Shown: positions 49,584-59,032, numbered from the stretch's first letter. The stretch: DNA of 64,000 nt from Brevibacillus reuszeri (GCF_002897295.1 NZ_BEXF01000020.1:1-64000), one strand, 5' to 3'. The notes: generated by a model from the letters alone, not told the origin. Numbers and translations are program-made.

Positions 49584-50402
49584 TTACTGAATTCGCACAA
49601 TTCGTCTTGCGTGAACGTCACAATCGAAATCCCCATCGCTGCTCATGAGCTCTTGAATGACTTCGTCTCGATAATGTGGGGAAATGGGCAGCACTCCAAG
49701 GATATGATAGCCTCCATGTGCAGCTGTTCCGCCGTCGCCGCCTTTGGAGATGACAGGAGAGTCTACCAGTTCAAATATATAGGGCTCGTAAGCAATGTAC
49801 AATCCAAAATGGTTAGGCTTTTCAAGGTCTGCGTAATAGCGTTTTTCTTTGCAAATATCTTCTATCAATTTGCGATCCACGTGATCACTAAAAATCATCG
49901 AGGTTCCTCCACCACATAAATACTCCCATTCCTCTTCTGTCGGTAATGAGAAGCCACTTCGCTCCAGGTCCGTTTTGATCTCATAGTAGTTAGCCAAATG
50001 ACCCGACTTGGGGTCTATTCTTTGTACATTTCTCTCTACCAGCATTGGAGCGATTTCAACTTCTCGCAGTGGTGAAAATACGCTTTGCAAATAAGCCTCT
50101 GCACTTTGTGAAACCCCTGTAATTTCAAGCTCCTTTTGGATCGCAGATAAGATCATTTCATCTTGCTCTTCTACCTGGTTCCATCCCAGTGTAGCTGTTG
50201 CGCCTGGTACAAAGACGAACTCATTTCCAGCTAGCTCAAAAAGGCCAGTCGTAAACGTGTTTTGATCTGAATGAAAGGTTTCCATCGTTTTGAATGTAAA
50301 GGCGTGTCCATTGTATCCTTCTAATGCTTTCAACGCTTCGGTTTTTCTCACTGAATCCATGTTTCTCCAGTTTGTTAAGTGAATAATGTTACTTGCGCTC
50401 AT
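49584..50402 (-). CDS. Formylglycine-generating-enzyme-like (SUMF1-fold) protein
   Basis: A 272-residue protein. FSLPTEEEWEYLCGGGTS, NHFGLYIAYEPYIFELVDSPVISKGGDGGTAAHGGYHIL and ARRIVRI look like the FGE-sulphatase fold (R/SLPTEAEWEYA, NxxGLxDMxGNVWEWV, RGGSW, GFRxxR), though the usual tryptophans are replaced. I cannot identify the two copper-binding cysteines, so it may lack the oxidase chemistry and act as a C-type-lectin-like binding domain. The first 130 residues are a variable N-terminal part. Inference from pattern only. Confidence 0.6.
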   Translation of the reverse strand: MSASNIIHLTNWRNMDSVRKTEALKALEGYNGHAFTFKTMETFHSDQNTFTTGLFELAGNEFVFVPGATATLGWNQVEEQDEMILSAIQKELEITGVSQSAEAYLQSVFSPLREVEIAPMLVERNVQRIDPKSGHLANYYEIKTDLERSGFSLPTEEEWEYLCGGGTSMIFSDHVDRKLIEDICKEKRYYADLEKPNHFGLYIAYEPYIFELVDSPVISKGGDGGTAAHGGYHILGVLPISPHYRDEVIQELMSSDGDFDCDVHARRIVRIQ

Positions 50403-50497
50403 TTTCTCGCCACCTAAATTTATCTTTCCTGACCATAATTGTCAGTGAAGCTGTTTTACTATTCATTTATACAAAGTTTTACTAGGAGGGAATCACA

Positions 50498-51079
50498 TTG
50501 AAGGAAGTATTAATTTTCATAACAGATGGTTTTGCAGATTGGGAGGCCAGTTACGTCAGTTCAGAGCTAAACAAGCCTGGAACAGGATATCGTGTAAAGA
50601 CAATCGCCATTGATCAGGAAGCCAAGGTTTCAATGGGGGGATTAACAGTACTTCCAGATTATAGCGTAAAAGGATTCAATCCAAATCTCGAAATCGCTAT
50701 GTTAATCATACCTGGTGGAACGGGATGGAGAGAAGAAAAGAATCAGCAAGCAAAAGTAATTGTGGATTACTGTGTGAAAAAGGATATTCCTGTGGCAGCC
50801 ATTTGCGATGCTACCACCTTTTTGGGAAACCACGGATACTTGGACAATCATAGACATACAGGCAATACACTGCCTTATTTGAAGCAAGGGGCTCCGAATT
50901 ACAGAGGAGATCAACATTATGTAGATGCTCAGTCTGTCCGTGATGAGAACCTAATTACGGCGAATGGAAGTGGTGCAGTAGAGTTTTCAAGAGATATTTT
51001 GGAGAGATTGGGAGTATTCATAGGCGATGAATTGAATGAATGGTACAAGATATTTAAGCAGGGCTACTTTCCCTCATAG
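50498..51079 (+). CDS. DJ-1/PfpI-family protein (YoaZ-like)
   Basis: A 193-residue class I glutamine amidotransferase-like protein. VLIFITDGFADWEASYVSSEL carries the N-terminal glutamate that pairs with the elbow nucleophile, and VAAICDATTFLG the cysteine. Relatives work as chaperone-deglycases or stress proteins in the cytoplasm. TTG at 50498 with AGGAGGG ahead. Single gene. Confidence 0.9.
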   Translation: MKEVLIFITDGFADWEASYVSSELNKPGTGYRVKTIAIDQEAKVSMGGLTVLPDYSVKGFNPNLEIAMLIIPGGTGWREEKNQQAKVIVDYCVKKDIPVAAICDATTFLGNHGYLDNHRHTGNTLPYLKQGAPNYRGDQHYVDAQSVRDENLITANGSGAVEFSRDILERLGVFIGDELNEWYKIFKQGYFPS

Positions 51080-51120
51080 TTTTTTAGTCTGAAAGAAATG
51101 CGCGAAAGTAAGAAGGAGTT

Positions 51121-51486
51121 TCAGGACAGTACCAGTCCAACAAGATGCAAGACACCTAGTACGCCCATTGGATATATAATCATTCTTGAGTACATGTTCG
51201 TAAAGTTATTGTTCGGATGCTTCTCAAAGAAAAAATGTAGTATGGAGTGAATGATTAAAAACACATCGATAATGATAAAAGAGATGATGTGGTGGCTTAT
51301 AAACGAATATAGTAGGATTGCATACAGTGGGAGATGGAGAATTGTAAATGTTTTGAAGGCACGGTTATCATCCATGTCTTTCAAAAAGATAAACAGTTTC
51401 CATTCCTTAGCTCTTATTGCATCCATTTCATGCAAGCAGAAAAGAGCAAAATTAATAGAAAAAATCACGAGTAAGATCGATGACAA
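51121..51486 (-). CDS. Four-helix membrane protein, DUF6713-like
   Basis: A 121-residue protein with four hydrophobic stretches. CLHEMDAIRAKEWKLF in the first loop is a short histidine/glutamate-containing motif and HSILHFFFEKHPNN precedes the final helices; these conserved polar residues recall HXXXD-type membrane enzymes. I am not certain of the family. Start is TTG at 51486 with GAGGTGAG ahead. Its length and position beside DJ-1 gene do not indicate a function. Confidence 0.65.
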   Translation of the reverse strand: MSSILLVIFSINFALFCLHEMDAIRAKEWKLFIFLKDMDDNRAFKTFTILHLPLYAILLYSFISHHIISFIIIDVFLIIHSILHFFFEKHPNNNFTNMYSRMIIYPMGVLGVLHLVGLVLS

Positions 51487-51612
51487 AATTGCTCACCTCT
51501 TCCATATTATTTTACTTAAATTAAAGCACAGTGAAATCGTCGATTCAAAAGAAGGTTTGGTGAATATTTCCACTGGGGACTACTGGAGCAAAATTGTCAT
51601 TGATCAGAAAAG

Positions 51613-51655
51613 AAAAAGGCTAAACTCCCGTTGTGTCAAGGGAATTTAGCTTTTT
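51613..51655. terminator. Bidirectional terminator-type hairpin
   Basis: AAAAAGGCTAAACTCCC pairs with GGGAATTTAGCTTTTT. No gene on the plus strand ends here, so it probably terminated a now decayed gene or reads as a leader hairpin for the DUF6713-like gene. Confidence 0.7.
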
Positions 51656-51909
51656 CTCTTATAACTATTTCAACGTTAAAAGTGTCACTGCCTTCACATG
51701 CGCCGTTTCGGGTAGCATTTAAATCGTGTTAACTTGGAACAACGAAACTTAACTTAAGTGTTGTTTTTGAGGCTCCTTAAGTATCCATTATCACCATTAA
51801 CAAATTAAAGTTACACGACTGTGTGGTCAAAAATATGGCCAAAGAATTCCATCATACCTGGGAAAAGACAGGTAACTGATATAAATTTTTGAGTGGTTAG
51901 GGGCATTGA

Positions 51910-52056
51910 GCGGCTGAATTAGTTGTTGATGTAAGTTATATGGAAAATAGGATCTCTGATATAACATTTGCTCGTAAGCTTGCTCAGATAAGTAACCATT
52001 CAATTGTACTCAATTCTTTAAGAATGGAACAAATTGTTGAATTCGTTGATAACTAA
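51910..52056 (+). pseudogene. Gene remnant, C-terminal fragment
   Basis: The frame AAELVVDVSYMENRISDITF and following residues to MEQIVEFVDN has normal codon use and ends at a stop at 52054, but is closed by a TGA just upstream. No ribosome site is visible and the family is not recognised. Confidence 0.35.
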
Positions 52057-52141
52057 AGGGATCTGAGGAGAAAGAATAAATTTTGGAGTGCCTACGCTAA
52101 CGTGAAATTGATAATAAACATCCGCTGTTGTTTTATAAGGT

Positions 52142-52250
52142 TTATTTGAATGATATAAATTCCCAAAAATTACCGTCACTATCTGTTGGGGTAAGTATAA
52201 GTTTAACATTTTCAAAAGTATCAGCAATATTATGGTTTTCGGAAACAATT
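52142..52250 (-). pseudogene. Gene remnant, C-terminal fragment on the minus strand
   Basis: The frame reads IVSENHNIADTFENVKLILT then PTDSDGNFWEFISFK and a stop. The composition is that of a real soluble protein, perhaps immunity-like, but it is truncated at a TGA upstream. Confidence 0.35.
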
Positions 52251-52552
52251 CATTCATTGTAAGGCTCGGGTGAGTAATTTAGACACTAAAGATGCAGTAG
52301 TATTTCCATTTCTATATAGAAGACTTTCCTTCTAAACCTATAGTCGTCTGGATTTTGGTAGTAAAAGTTATCAAATTGTAATTCACATCACACTAATTTG
52401 GAATAATTTATGTTAGTGTAGGACGAACAGCTCCTTGAGCTTTGCTACTATAATTGCGAAAAGCTTATCCATTTAACCTGTAACCCCGAAGCTTCATCGA
52501 TATTACGTTTGTAATCTTTGCGAAAATGAAACTTTTTTACGGAGGAAAATGA

Positions 52553-55500
52553 ATGGAATTAAATCTTTTATTCAGAAAAATTCAGAGGATGATGCGGTTT
52601 TCGCTGGGTATATTGTTGGTTGCCGTTTCCTTGGGAATGGGTTTGGGTGTTCAATCCGCGATGGCAGCGACTTGGAACACAGTTAACCACGATTTTAGTG
52701 CGTCTTTCATGAATAAGATAGCGTACGGCAATGGAACCTGGCTATTGTTCTCACAATCGGGAGACTTCGGGAAGTCTACAGACGGCACTACATTTGAACG
52801 ACATTCCAGTAAAACGGCCTTTCCGTGTGAAGTGAACAAAGCGATGCACGTCGGAACACAGTGGATCGCCGGATGCAGCAATGGGAAGGTCTACACACTG
52901 GCGGACGGACTGGATCCGGTAGATGTGACCAAATGGGTTGAGCAGACTACTGGCAAATCGGGTAAGCTCGTCTCGATCGCGACCGACGGTGATACGATTG
53001 TTGTGGTGGGAGATTCAGGCGGTACACTGCTGACCTCGGTCGATGGTCACAATTGGGTTGACCGTTCGATCCGTAGTGCAGCCGGGTTTAATGATGTTAC
53101 ATATGGTCAAGGCAAGTTTCTGGCAGTAGGCAGGGCATCAGACAACCGCAGTGCTATCTATGCATCAGACGATGGCGAGACATGGAACAAGGTCAATACT
53201 GCAACACCGGGCAAACAGTTGTACGGGATTGCCTATAACGGAGCCAAGTTCGTCGCCGTCGGTTTGGAAGGTTATCTCTACGTATCGGATGACGGCGAAA
53301 GCTGGGTAGAAAAAACGCCTCCGGCAGGTACCCAATCCATAAGCTTTGCTACCGTTTCTTACGGGGCTGGTCAGTTTTATGTAGGAGGTACTAGCCAAAC
53401 AATTCTGACCTCTCCGGATGGCTCTACTTTTACCACAGAGATCTCCCGCGGAAGTGCGCAGTCAGTGACCTCAATTGCAGTCGCCAACGGGAAAGCGATC
53501 GCAGCGGGCAGTTCAGGTCTTCTCTTATCGGCTGCTGCGGTTCCTCCGATCAGCTCAAATGCTTCGTTGAGCAACTTAACGGTTACGCCGGGTAGTTTGA
53601 CGTTTAACCCGGCTACGCCGAACTATACGGTTGAGGTTCCGTATGATACAACATCCGTGACCGTCACCCCGACTTTGCAGGATATAACGGCAACGCTGAC
53701 GGTAAATGGCACGAGCCAAGCCAATGGAGAAGCGACTTCGGTAATGCTGGATGCGGATGGATCGACAGATATCTCGATTGTCGTAACCGCACAGGATGGC
53801 ATAACAACGAAAACGTATATCATCACCGTGAATAAGCAGGCGCCAGCAAGCAATGGATATTTGTCCTCGTTGAGCGTCAACGACTCACTAGTGTCTGGAT
53901 TTGTGAAAACGAACTATAGCTACAGTGTGGAAGTGCCGTATGGAACAGATGACATCCATGTGAGCTGGATACCGGATGAACGTAGCACGCTACAAGAATT
54001 GAGAGTAAATGGTACGAGCCTACAGCTCGGATCGCCGCCGATCTCCGGGATCAGCTTTCCCCTGAATTTGGGCGAGGTGCGTGTGATCGAGATCCGTGTG
54101 AAAGCGCAAGATGGCACGAGCACAAAGTATACACTAATGGTCAAGAGAGTGCTGTCGAACAATGCGAATTTGAGTGATTTGCAAGTGAATCCGGGCGTGC
54201 TGACGTTTAAATCGGATACGACGGAGTATACGGTTGAGGTTCCGTTTGGTACAACCTCTGTGACCATCACCCCGACTTTGCAGGATATAACGGCGACGAT
54301 GAAGCTAAATGGCACGAGCCGTGTCAACGGCGCAGCGGTCACGGTAACGTTGGATGCGGACGGATCGACAGAAATCCCGATTGTCGTAACTGCACAGGAT
54401 GGCGTAACGACGAAAACGTATAGCATCACCGTGAATGAGGAGGCGCCAGCAAGCAATGGATATTTGTCCTCGTTGAGCGTCGACGGCACACCAGTGTCCG
54501 GGTTTGTGAAAACGGACTATAGCTACAGTGTGGAAGTGCCGCATGGAACGGGTAGCATCAATGTTAACTGGCTACTGGATGAACCAAGCACGCAGATACT
54601 GCAAGCCGTGAAAATAGACAGTGTGAGCCAACCTCTTGGGCCAATTACTGGTTTGCCCCTGACTCCGGACGTTGCCCGTGTGATCGAGATCCATGTAAAA
54701 GCGCAAAACGGCACGATCACGGTGTATACGTTGACTGTCACGGTGACAGCAGCTTTAGTCAATAAAACAGATCTACACGCAAAAGTGACCGAAATTAACA
54801 ATAAGCATCTGCTAGAAGCAGATTACACGCCAGCGAGCTGGAATGATTTGCAAAACGCGTTGACAGCTGCTCAAACTGTGCTGAATAATCTGAGCGCGAC
54901 CCAAATACAGGTAGATGATGCGTTAGCAGCGCTGAACGCAGCACATGGTGGACTTGAAAACGTGGTAGCACCCGTTGACAAGTCTGAACTGCAAGCAAAG
55001 GTGACCGCCATTACAGCAGAGAATTTGAAGTCTACGGCTTATACAGCCACCAGTTGGCAAGTGTTCCAGACTGCGTTGACACTTGCTAATGATGTACTTT
55101 CTAACGCGAGCGCAACACAAGCCGATATCAGTAACGCACTGACTGAATTAACAAATGCGAGAAAAGGCCTGATCCGCGTCAACATTCCGGTAGTGGTCGA
55201 CAAAAGTGTCCTTCAGTCCACCCTGGCGAAAATCAATGCGGAAAATCTGGAGGAAGCTACGTACAAACCGGAAAGCTGGGAGTCGTTGCAGGATGCATGG
55301 ACACAAGCAAACAAGGTAATGGCTGATTCATCTGCTACCCAGGTTGAGGTGGATAGAGCGGCGTCTGCGTTGATAGCAGCACGAGATGGACTGATTGAGC
55401 AAGGAATTGAAGTGGACAAGAGTAAATTGCAAGCAAAAGTGAATGAAATCATCAATGAGAATTTGCTAGAAGAAGACTATACGAAAGCAAGCTGGGATAC

Positions 55501-56530
55501 GTTGCAGGAAGCGTTAAGAGAAGCCAACGACGTGTTAGACGATCCAAATGCTACCCAGGACGAAGCCTATGCCGAGCTTGCTGCGTTGACAAAAGCGAGA
55601 CAAGGATTGAAAAAGCAAGCTGACTCTACTGTAGACAAGAGCAAGCTAGATGAAAAAGTGGACGAAATCAAAGATGAAGATTTGCATGAGGCTGACTATA
55701 CGAAATCCAGCTGGCGTGCTCTTGAAAAAGCGTTGAGAGAAGCCGACGAAGTGCTTGCCGACCCTCATGCCACCCAGGGTGAGGTAGATGAAGTGCTGGC
55801 TGCGCTGAAAAAAGCGAGAAAAGCTTTAGAGAAAGCTGAACGGGAAAAAGACCGTGATAGAGATCGAGATAGGGATAGAGATAAAGATAAAAACGAGAAT
55901 AATAACGATCGGGAAAATAGCACCCTTGGAAGTGGCACAGGTACACCAGAAGCAGGTGATGAAAAGAATGACCAAAAAGGCTATATGAACGGCTACACAA
56001 GTGGGAATTTCGAACCGGATCGAAGTGTAACTCGTGCAGAATTGGCAATGATTCTGGTAAATACAGGCATGGTCAAACCAGTAACATCTGTAAATGGGTA
56101 TTTTTTTGATGTAGCTGAAAACTACTGGGCGGCCGATGCTATTAAACGTGCGAACGAGGCAGGTTTGATGAACGGGTATGCGAACGGTATGTTTAATCCG
56201 ACAGATGGAGTCACCCGTGAGGAAATGGCTGTGATTCTCTTCAGATATCGCGGATTAAGAGATGACGGGATGAATAACAGCTTCTCCGATGTAGCAGGCG
56301 ATCACTGGTCGGCTCAGATGATTGCAGCGGTTAGCAAAGAAGGACTGGTGTCCGGTTATCCGGACGGTAGGTTCTTACCAGAGAAAGAATTAACGCGTGC
56401 AGAATTGGTAACGATTCTGAATCGATTGCTGACTGAGGAACAGTTGAATCATGTAAGTGGACAAACTTGGCCGGATGTACCACCAACTCACTGGGCATTC
56501 AAAGATATTGAAGCAGCGTCCAAAAAATAA
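52553..56530 (+). CDS. Large S-layer-anchored surface protein (propeller, cadherin-like, FIVAR, SLH)
   Basis: A 1325-residue secreted protein with a signal peptide (about residues 1-40, ending AMAA). Residues 40-330 are a WD/BNR-like propeller with repeats of type GNGKFVAVG...SDDGESW. Residues 333-735 are two copies of a pair of cadherin-like beta-sandwich domains, duplicated as a 603-bp block. Residues 735-1098 are five FIVAR helical repeats (VDKSKLQAKVNEI...). An RDRDRDRDKDK linker leads to SLH modules with GYMNGYTSGNFEPD, GYANGMFNPTDGVTREE and GYPDGRFLPEKELTRAEL. It is likely bound to secondary cell wall polymer and acts in adhesion. The ATG follows GGAGG by seven bases. Confidence 0.88.
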   Translation: MELNLLFRKIQRMMRFSLGILLVAVSLGMGLGVQSAMAATWNTVNHDFSASFMNKIAYGNGTWLLFSQSGDFGKSTDGTTFERHSSKTAFPCEVNKAMHVGTQWIAGCSNGKVYTLADGLDPVDVTKWVEQTTGKSGKLVSIATDGDTIVVVGDSGGTLLTSVDGHNWVDRSIRSAAGFNDVTYGQGKFLAVGRASDNRSAIYASDDGETWNKVNTATPGKQLYGIAYNGAKFVAVGLEGYLYVSDDGESWVEKTPPAGTQSISFATVSYGAGQFYVGGTSQTILTSPDGSTFTTEISRGSAQSVTSIAVANGKAIAAGSSGLLLSAAAVPPISSNASLSNLTVTPGSLTFNPATPNYTVEVPYDTTSVTVTPTLQDITATLTVNGTSQANGEATSVMLDADGSTDISIVVTAQDGITTKTYIITVNKQAPASNGYLSSLSVNDSLVSGFVKTNYSYSVEVPYGTDDIHVSWIPDERSTLQELRVNGTSLQLGSPPISGISFPLNLGEVRVIEIRVKAQDGTSTKYTLMVKRVLSNNANLSDLQVNPGVLTFKSDTTEYTVEVPFGTTSVTITPTLQDITATMKLNGTSRVNGAAVTVTLDADGSTEIPIVVTAQDGVTTKTYSITVNEEAPASNGYLSSLSVDGTPVSGFVKTDYSYSVEVPHGTGSINVNWLLDEPSTQILQAVKIDSVSQPLGPITGLPLTPDVARVIEIHVKAQNGTITVYTLTVTVTAALVNKTDLHAKVTEINNKHLLEADYTPASWNDLQNALTAAQTVLNNLSATQIQVDDALAALNAAHGGLENVVAPVDKSELQAKVTAITAENLKSTAYTATSWQVFQTALTLANDVLSNASATQADISNALTELTNARKGLIRVNIPVVVDKSVLQSTLAKINAENLEEATYKPESWESLQDAWTQANKVMADSSATQVEVDRAASALIAARDGLIEQGIEVDKSKLQAKVNEIINENLLEEDYTKASWDTLQEALREANDVLDDPNATQDEAYAELAALTKARQGLKKQADSTVDKSKLDEKVDEIKDEDLHEADYTKSSWRALEKALREADEVLADPHATQGEVDEVLAALKKARKALEKAEREKDRDRDRDRDRDKDKNENNNDRENSTLGSGTGTPEAGDEKNDQKGYMNGYTSGNFEPDRSVTRAELAMILVNTGMVKPVTSVNGYFFDVAENYWAADAIKRANEAGLMNGYANGMFNPTDGVTREEMAVILFRYRGLRDDGMNNSFSDVAGDHWSAQMIAAVSKEGLVSGYPDGRFLPEKELTRAELVTILNRLLTEEQLNHVSGQTWPDVPPTHWAFKDIEAASKK
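53558..54760 (+). repeat. Tandem intragenic duplication of 603 bp
   Basis: Copy 1 (about 53558-54160) and copy 2 (54161-54760) encode the same A-B pair of cadherin-like domains with a 201-codon period. Long identical stretches occur, for example GCGCCAGCAAGCAATGGATA in both, suggesting a recent duplication. Confidence 0.8.
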
Positions 56531-56563
56531 GGATCAATCAAACATTCAATCCGCAGTAATATG

Positions 56564-56610
56564 AAGTGCACCCCAGTTGGTTAGTCACGACTAACAATTG
56601 GGGTGCACTT
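56564..56610 (+). terminator. Long imperfect hairpin after the surface protein gene
   Basis: AAGTGCACCCCA and TTG pair with CAA and TGGGGTGCACTT; TTAGT and ACTAA continue the stem, 21 pairs in all with two mismatches. It is a strong stop signal but lacks a T-run, so it may be another kind of element. Confidence 0.55.
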
Positions 56611-56784
56611 CTGTGGTTAATGTTCTTTCCTTGACTCCAGAGCTTCACGCTCCGCTACGTAAGAATGAGTTCGAAATCATCACCACCGTGTCCAAGTGAC
56701 AGGTGATCCTTATGATCTATGACCACTTATGGATAGTAAATGACAAGAAATCTACTTTGAGACGAGTCAAGACCATTCCAGTTT

Positions 56785-57354
56785 TCATAACGAACGAAGC
56801 CGTAGTTCATAAAAATACTGCACAATGGGATGCTTTAGCTTTATCTTTTCGGACATGTTTACAATCCGCTTTTTTCCAACTCGTCTGTCCACCAAGGCTA
56901 GAATATTCAATAAGATATCATGGCTCTCTATGCTTTCTTCTATCGAACTAGATAAAAACGTAGTAGCCACAACGTTAAAATTTGATTTACTTAAAGAAGC
57001 CTGTGCTGACAAAAGCTCCTTGGCATATTCTGTTATTTTTCTATTTCTTGCAATGACTTTTAGACGATCCTCAGGAACCATTCCCTTGGTCTCTTCTCTG
57101 ACCGCTTCCATTTCTTCATTGGTGATCGGGATTTGGATATCTGCATCATTCTTGATTTCCTGCTCGGTTTGATACCATTTGATCGTGCTAGTTCGATCAC
57201 TCATATTGAATACGTTCTTTTTATCTACGGAAATGTAACAAATACCTGCTTTATCAGGTAAATAACGGTAACTGGTTGCGCGGTATTCGACCCTTCCCTG
57301 TAACGAAGGGCAGAGAAAACTCTCTAGTTGTTGCTTCAATTTGCTCCAGGACAT
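56785..57354 (-). CDS. SF0329-family-like protein
   Basis: A 189-residue soluble protein of unknown function. The opening SWSKLKQQLESFLCPSLQGRVEYRATSYRYLPDKAGICYISVDKKNV is the same as small proteins annotated as SF0329 family. The C-terminal half is helical and charged. No catalytic motif. GGAGGATAC precedes the ATG. Neighbours give no hint. Confidence 0.75.
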   Translation of the reverse strand: MSWSKLKQQLESFLCPSLQGRVEYRATSYRYLPDKAGICYISVDKKNVFNMSDRTSTIKWYQTEQEIKNDADIQIPITNEEMEAVREETKGMVPEDRLKVIARNRKITEYAKELLSAQASLSKSNFNVVATTFLSSSIEESIESHDILLNILALVDRRVGKKRIVNMSEKIKLKHPIVQYFYELRLRSL

Positions 57355-57479
57355 GTATCCTCCTATGTTTTCAAATGTTGATTCCCAGTATATTAATGAT
57401 AACGAATGACAACAGGATAAGGAAATTCGTAACGATGTTATGAATTCCTTATCCCACTGAGCTTACGAGGGGCGCGATA

Positions 57480-58904
57480 TCATTTTGTGCCCTTCCATTT
57501 AAGCAATGTCACTGCTTCCACATGCGCCGTATGCGGAAACATATCCACCGGCTGCACATGCTTCAATTCATACTTCGCCAGCAGCTTCCCAATATCCTTT
57601 GCAAGCGTAGACGGATTACAGGACACATACACAATCTTCTTCGGGGTAACTTCAAGCAAGGAACGGATCAGCGCATCGTCCAATCCGGTACGCGGAGGAT
57701 CGACCACAACAACGTCGGGCTTCACTCCTTGCTTGGCCCACTGCGGCATCAATACCTCAGCGCGCCCTACATGAAACTGGGCATTCGTCGCCTGATTCCG
57801 CTCAGCATTTTTCCGGGCATCTTCTACAGCCTCTGGAATCAGCTCAATTCCGCGTACTTCCCGGGCAAATGGAGCGAGCCAGAGGGAGATGGTTCCAGTC
57901 CCACAATACAAATCAAGCAAAAGCTCGCTGCCGGTCAGTCCGGCGGCTTTTTTTACTTCATCGTACAGCTTGTGAGTTTGCTCAGGATTCAGCTGAAAAA
58001 AGGCACGAGCAGACAAGTCAAAGGAAAGCTCGCCAAGCTTTTCTGCGATGTACGGTCGTCCCCACAGTTCACGGGTGGTCTCGCCGAAGATGACGGATGT
58101 CTTTTGAGCGTTGACGTTTTGCACGATGCTGACCAACTCGGGCAGTTGCGTACGCAGCTCCAGAATCAATTCCTTAACACGCGGAATCTCCTGGGTAGCG
58201 GTCACGAGGGTAAGCTGTGTTTCTCCTGTGGCAAATGCGACACGGGCCACTACGGTACGAATGACGCCAGTTCGCTTGCGCTCCTCATATACAGGAATAC
58301 CCAGCTTCTGTATGATTTGCTTGGCAGTGCGAACGATGGCTGTCGTTGCTTCATGCTGCACTTGGCAAGTCTCCAAATCGACAAGCTGATGCGTACCTGT
58401 CTGATACAGTCCAGCGACCAGCTTGCCGTCCCGTTTGCCGACCTGAAACTGAGCTTTGTTTCGATACCCCCAAGGGTTGTCCATGCCAATAGTAGGTGCT
58501 ACCGGCGGATTTTCCAAACGGGCGTACTTGCGGAGCGATTCGATCACAAGCTCCTGCTTCGAGGCGAGCTGCGCCTTGTAATCCATATGCTGTAGACTGC
58601 AGCCGCCGCACTCCTCGTACACGGGACAAGGTGCTTTTGTTCGTGCAGGTGACTTTTCTACGACCTTCAATAATCGCGCTGTGGCGTATTTTTCTTTTAC
58701 CTCTGTTACTTGTGCATGGATCACTTCACCTGGCAGTGCTTTATCTACGAAGACAATTTTCCGTTTAAAATAGCCAATCCCTTCGCCGTTGATTCCCAGG
58801 CTTTTTATGGTTAGGGTCATTTGCTGACCGACAGTGAGCTTCGTCTCTTCTTGCTTTCCGTCCCGGGGACGGACGTCCTTTTGATGCTTGGCTGATGACT
58901 TCAT
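57480..58904 (-). CDS. rlmD: 23S rRNA uracil-C5 methyltransferase RlmD/RlmCD type
   Basis: A 474-residue RNA methyltransferase. A TRAM domain (residues 25-85) is followed by an iron-sulphur site CPVYEECGGCSLQHMDY, the SAM loop LLDLYCGTGTISLWLA, the catalytic DPPRTGLDD and CNPSTLAKD with the nucleophilic cysteine. It methylates conserved uracils of 23S rRNA. In Bacillus a single enzyme handles both positions. AAGGAG 11 bases before the ATG. Monocistronic. Confidence 0.94.
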   Translation of the reverse strand: MKSSAKHQKDVRPRDGKQEETKLTVGQQMTLTIKSLGINGEGIGYFKRKIVFVDKALPGEVIHAQVTEVKEKYATARLLKVVEKSPARTKAPCPVYEECGGCSLQHMDYKAQLASKQELVIESLRKYARLENPPVAPTIGMDNPWGYRNKAQFQVGKRDGKLVAGLYQTGTHQLVDLETCQVQHEATTAIVRTAKQIIQKLGIPVYEERKRTGVIRTVVARVAFATGETQLTLVTATQEIPRVKELILELRTQLPELVSIVQNVNAQKTSVIFGETTRELWGRPYIAEKLGELSFDLSARAFFQLNPEQTHKLYDEVKKAAGLTGSELLLDLYCGTGTISLWLAPFAREVRGIELIPEAVEDARKNAERNQATNAQFHVGRAEVLMPQWAKQGVKPDVVVVDPPRTGLDDALIRSLLEVTPKKIVYVSCNPSTLAKDIGKLLAKYELKHVQPVDMFPHTAHVEAVTLLKWKGTK

Positions 58905-59023
58905 GGGGCGTGGCTCTCCTTATTTCATGATGGTTTCTATTATACATGGATTCCCCCTACAGACCCAAGCAGAGCAGAAGAGGATGTCACAGATAATGGC
59001 AACTTCCTCCCCTGAGCTGTTTT

Positions 59024-59032
59024 TGTTATAAT
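59024..59032 (+). promoter_or_regulatory. Extended -10 promoter of the small conserved gene
   Basis: TGTTATAAT (59024-59032) is a perfect extended -10; the -35 region is weak. Confidence 0.6.

Larger units (their letters stand above)
51656..52540. other. Decayed AT-rich region without an intact gene
   Basis: About 880 bases, clearly more AT-rich than the surroundings. Short fragments with coding character appear on both strands (51910-52056 plus, 52142-52250 minus), interrupted by stops. TATAAT at 52449-52454 may be the -10 for the surface protein gene. No IS ends or repeats of a known element were recognised. Confidence 0.55.

Noticed and set aside
51251..51649. A 132-codon plus-strand frame
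   Set aside because: Opposite to a four-helix membrane protein gene, which has a ribosome site and a natural hydrophobic pattern.
52018..52257. A 79-codon minus-strand frame
   Set aside because: The neighbouring frame contains the more coding-like remnant; no ribosome site. Treated as part of the decayed region.
57522..58595. A 357-codon plus-strand frame
   Set aside because: It lies entirely opposite rlmD, which has all catalytic motifs; the product is low-complexity and has no ribosome site.
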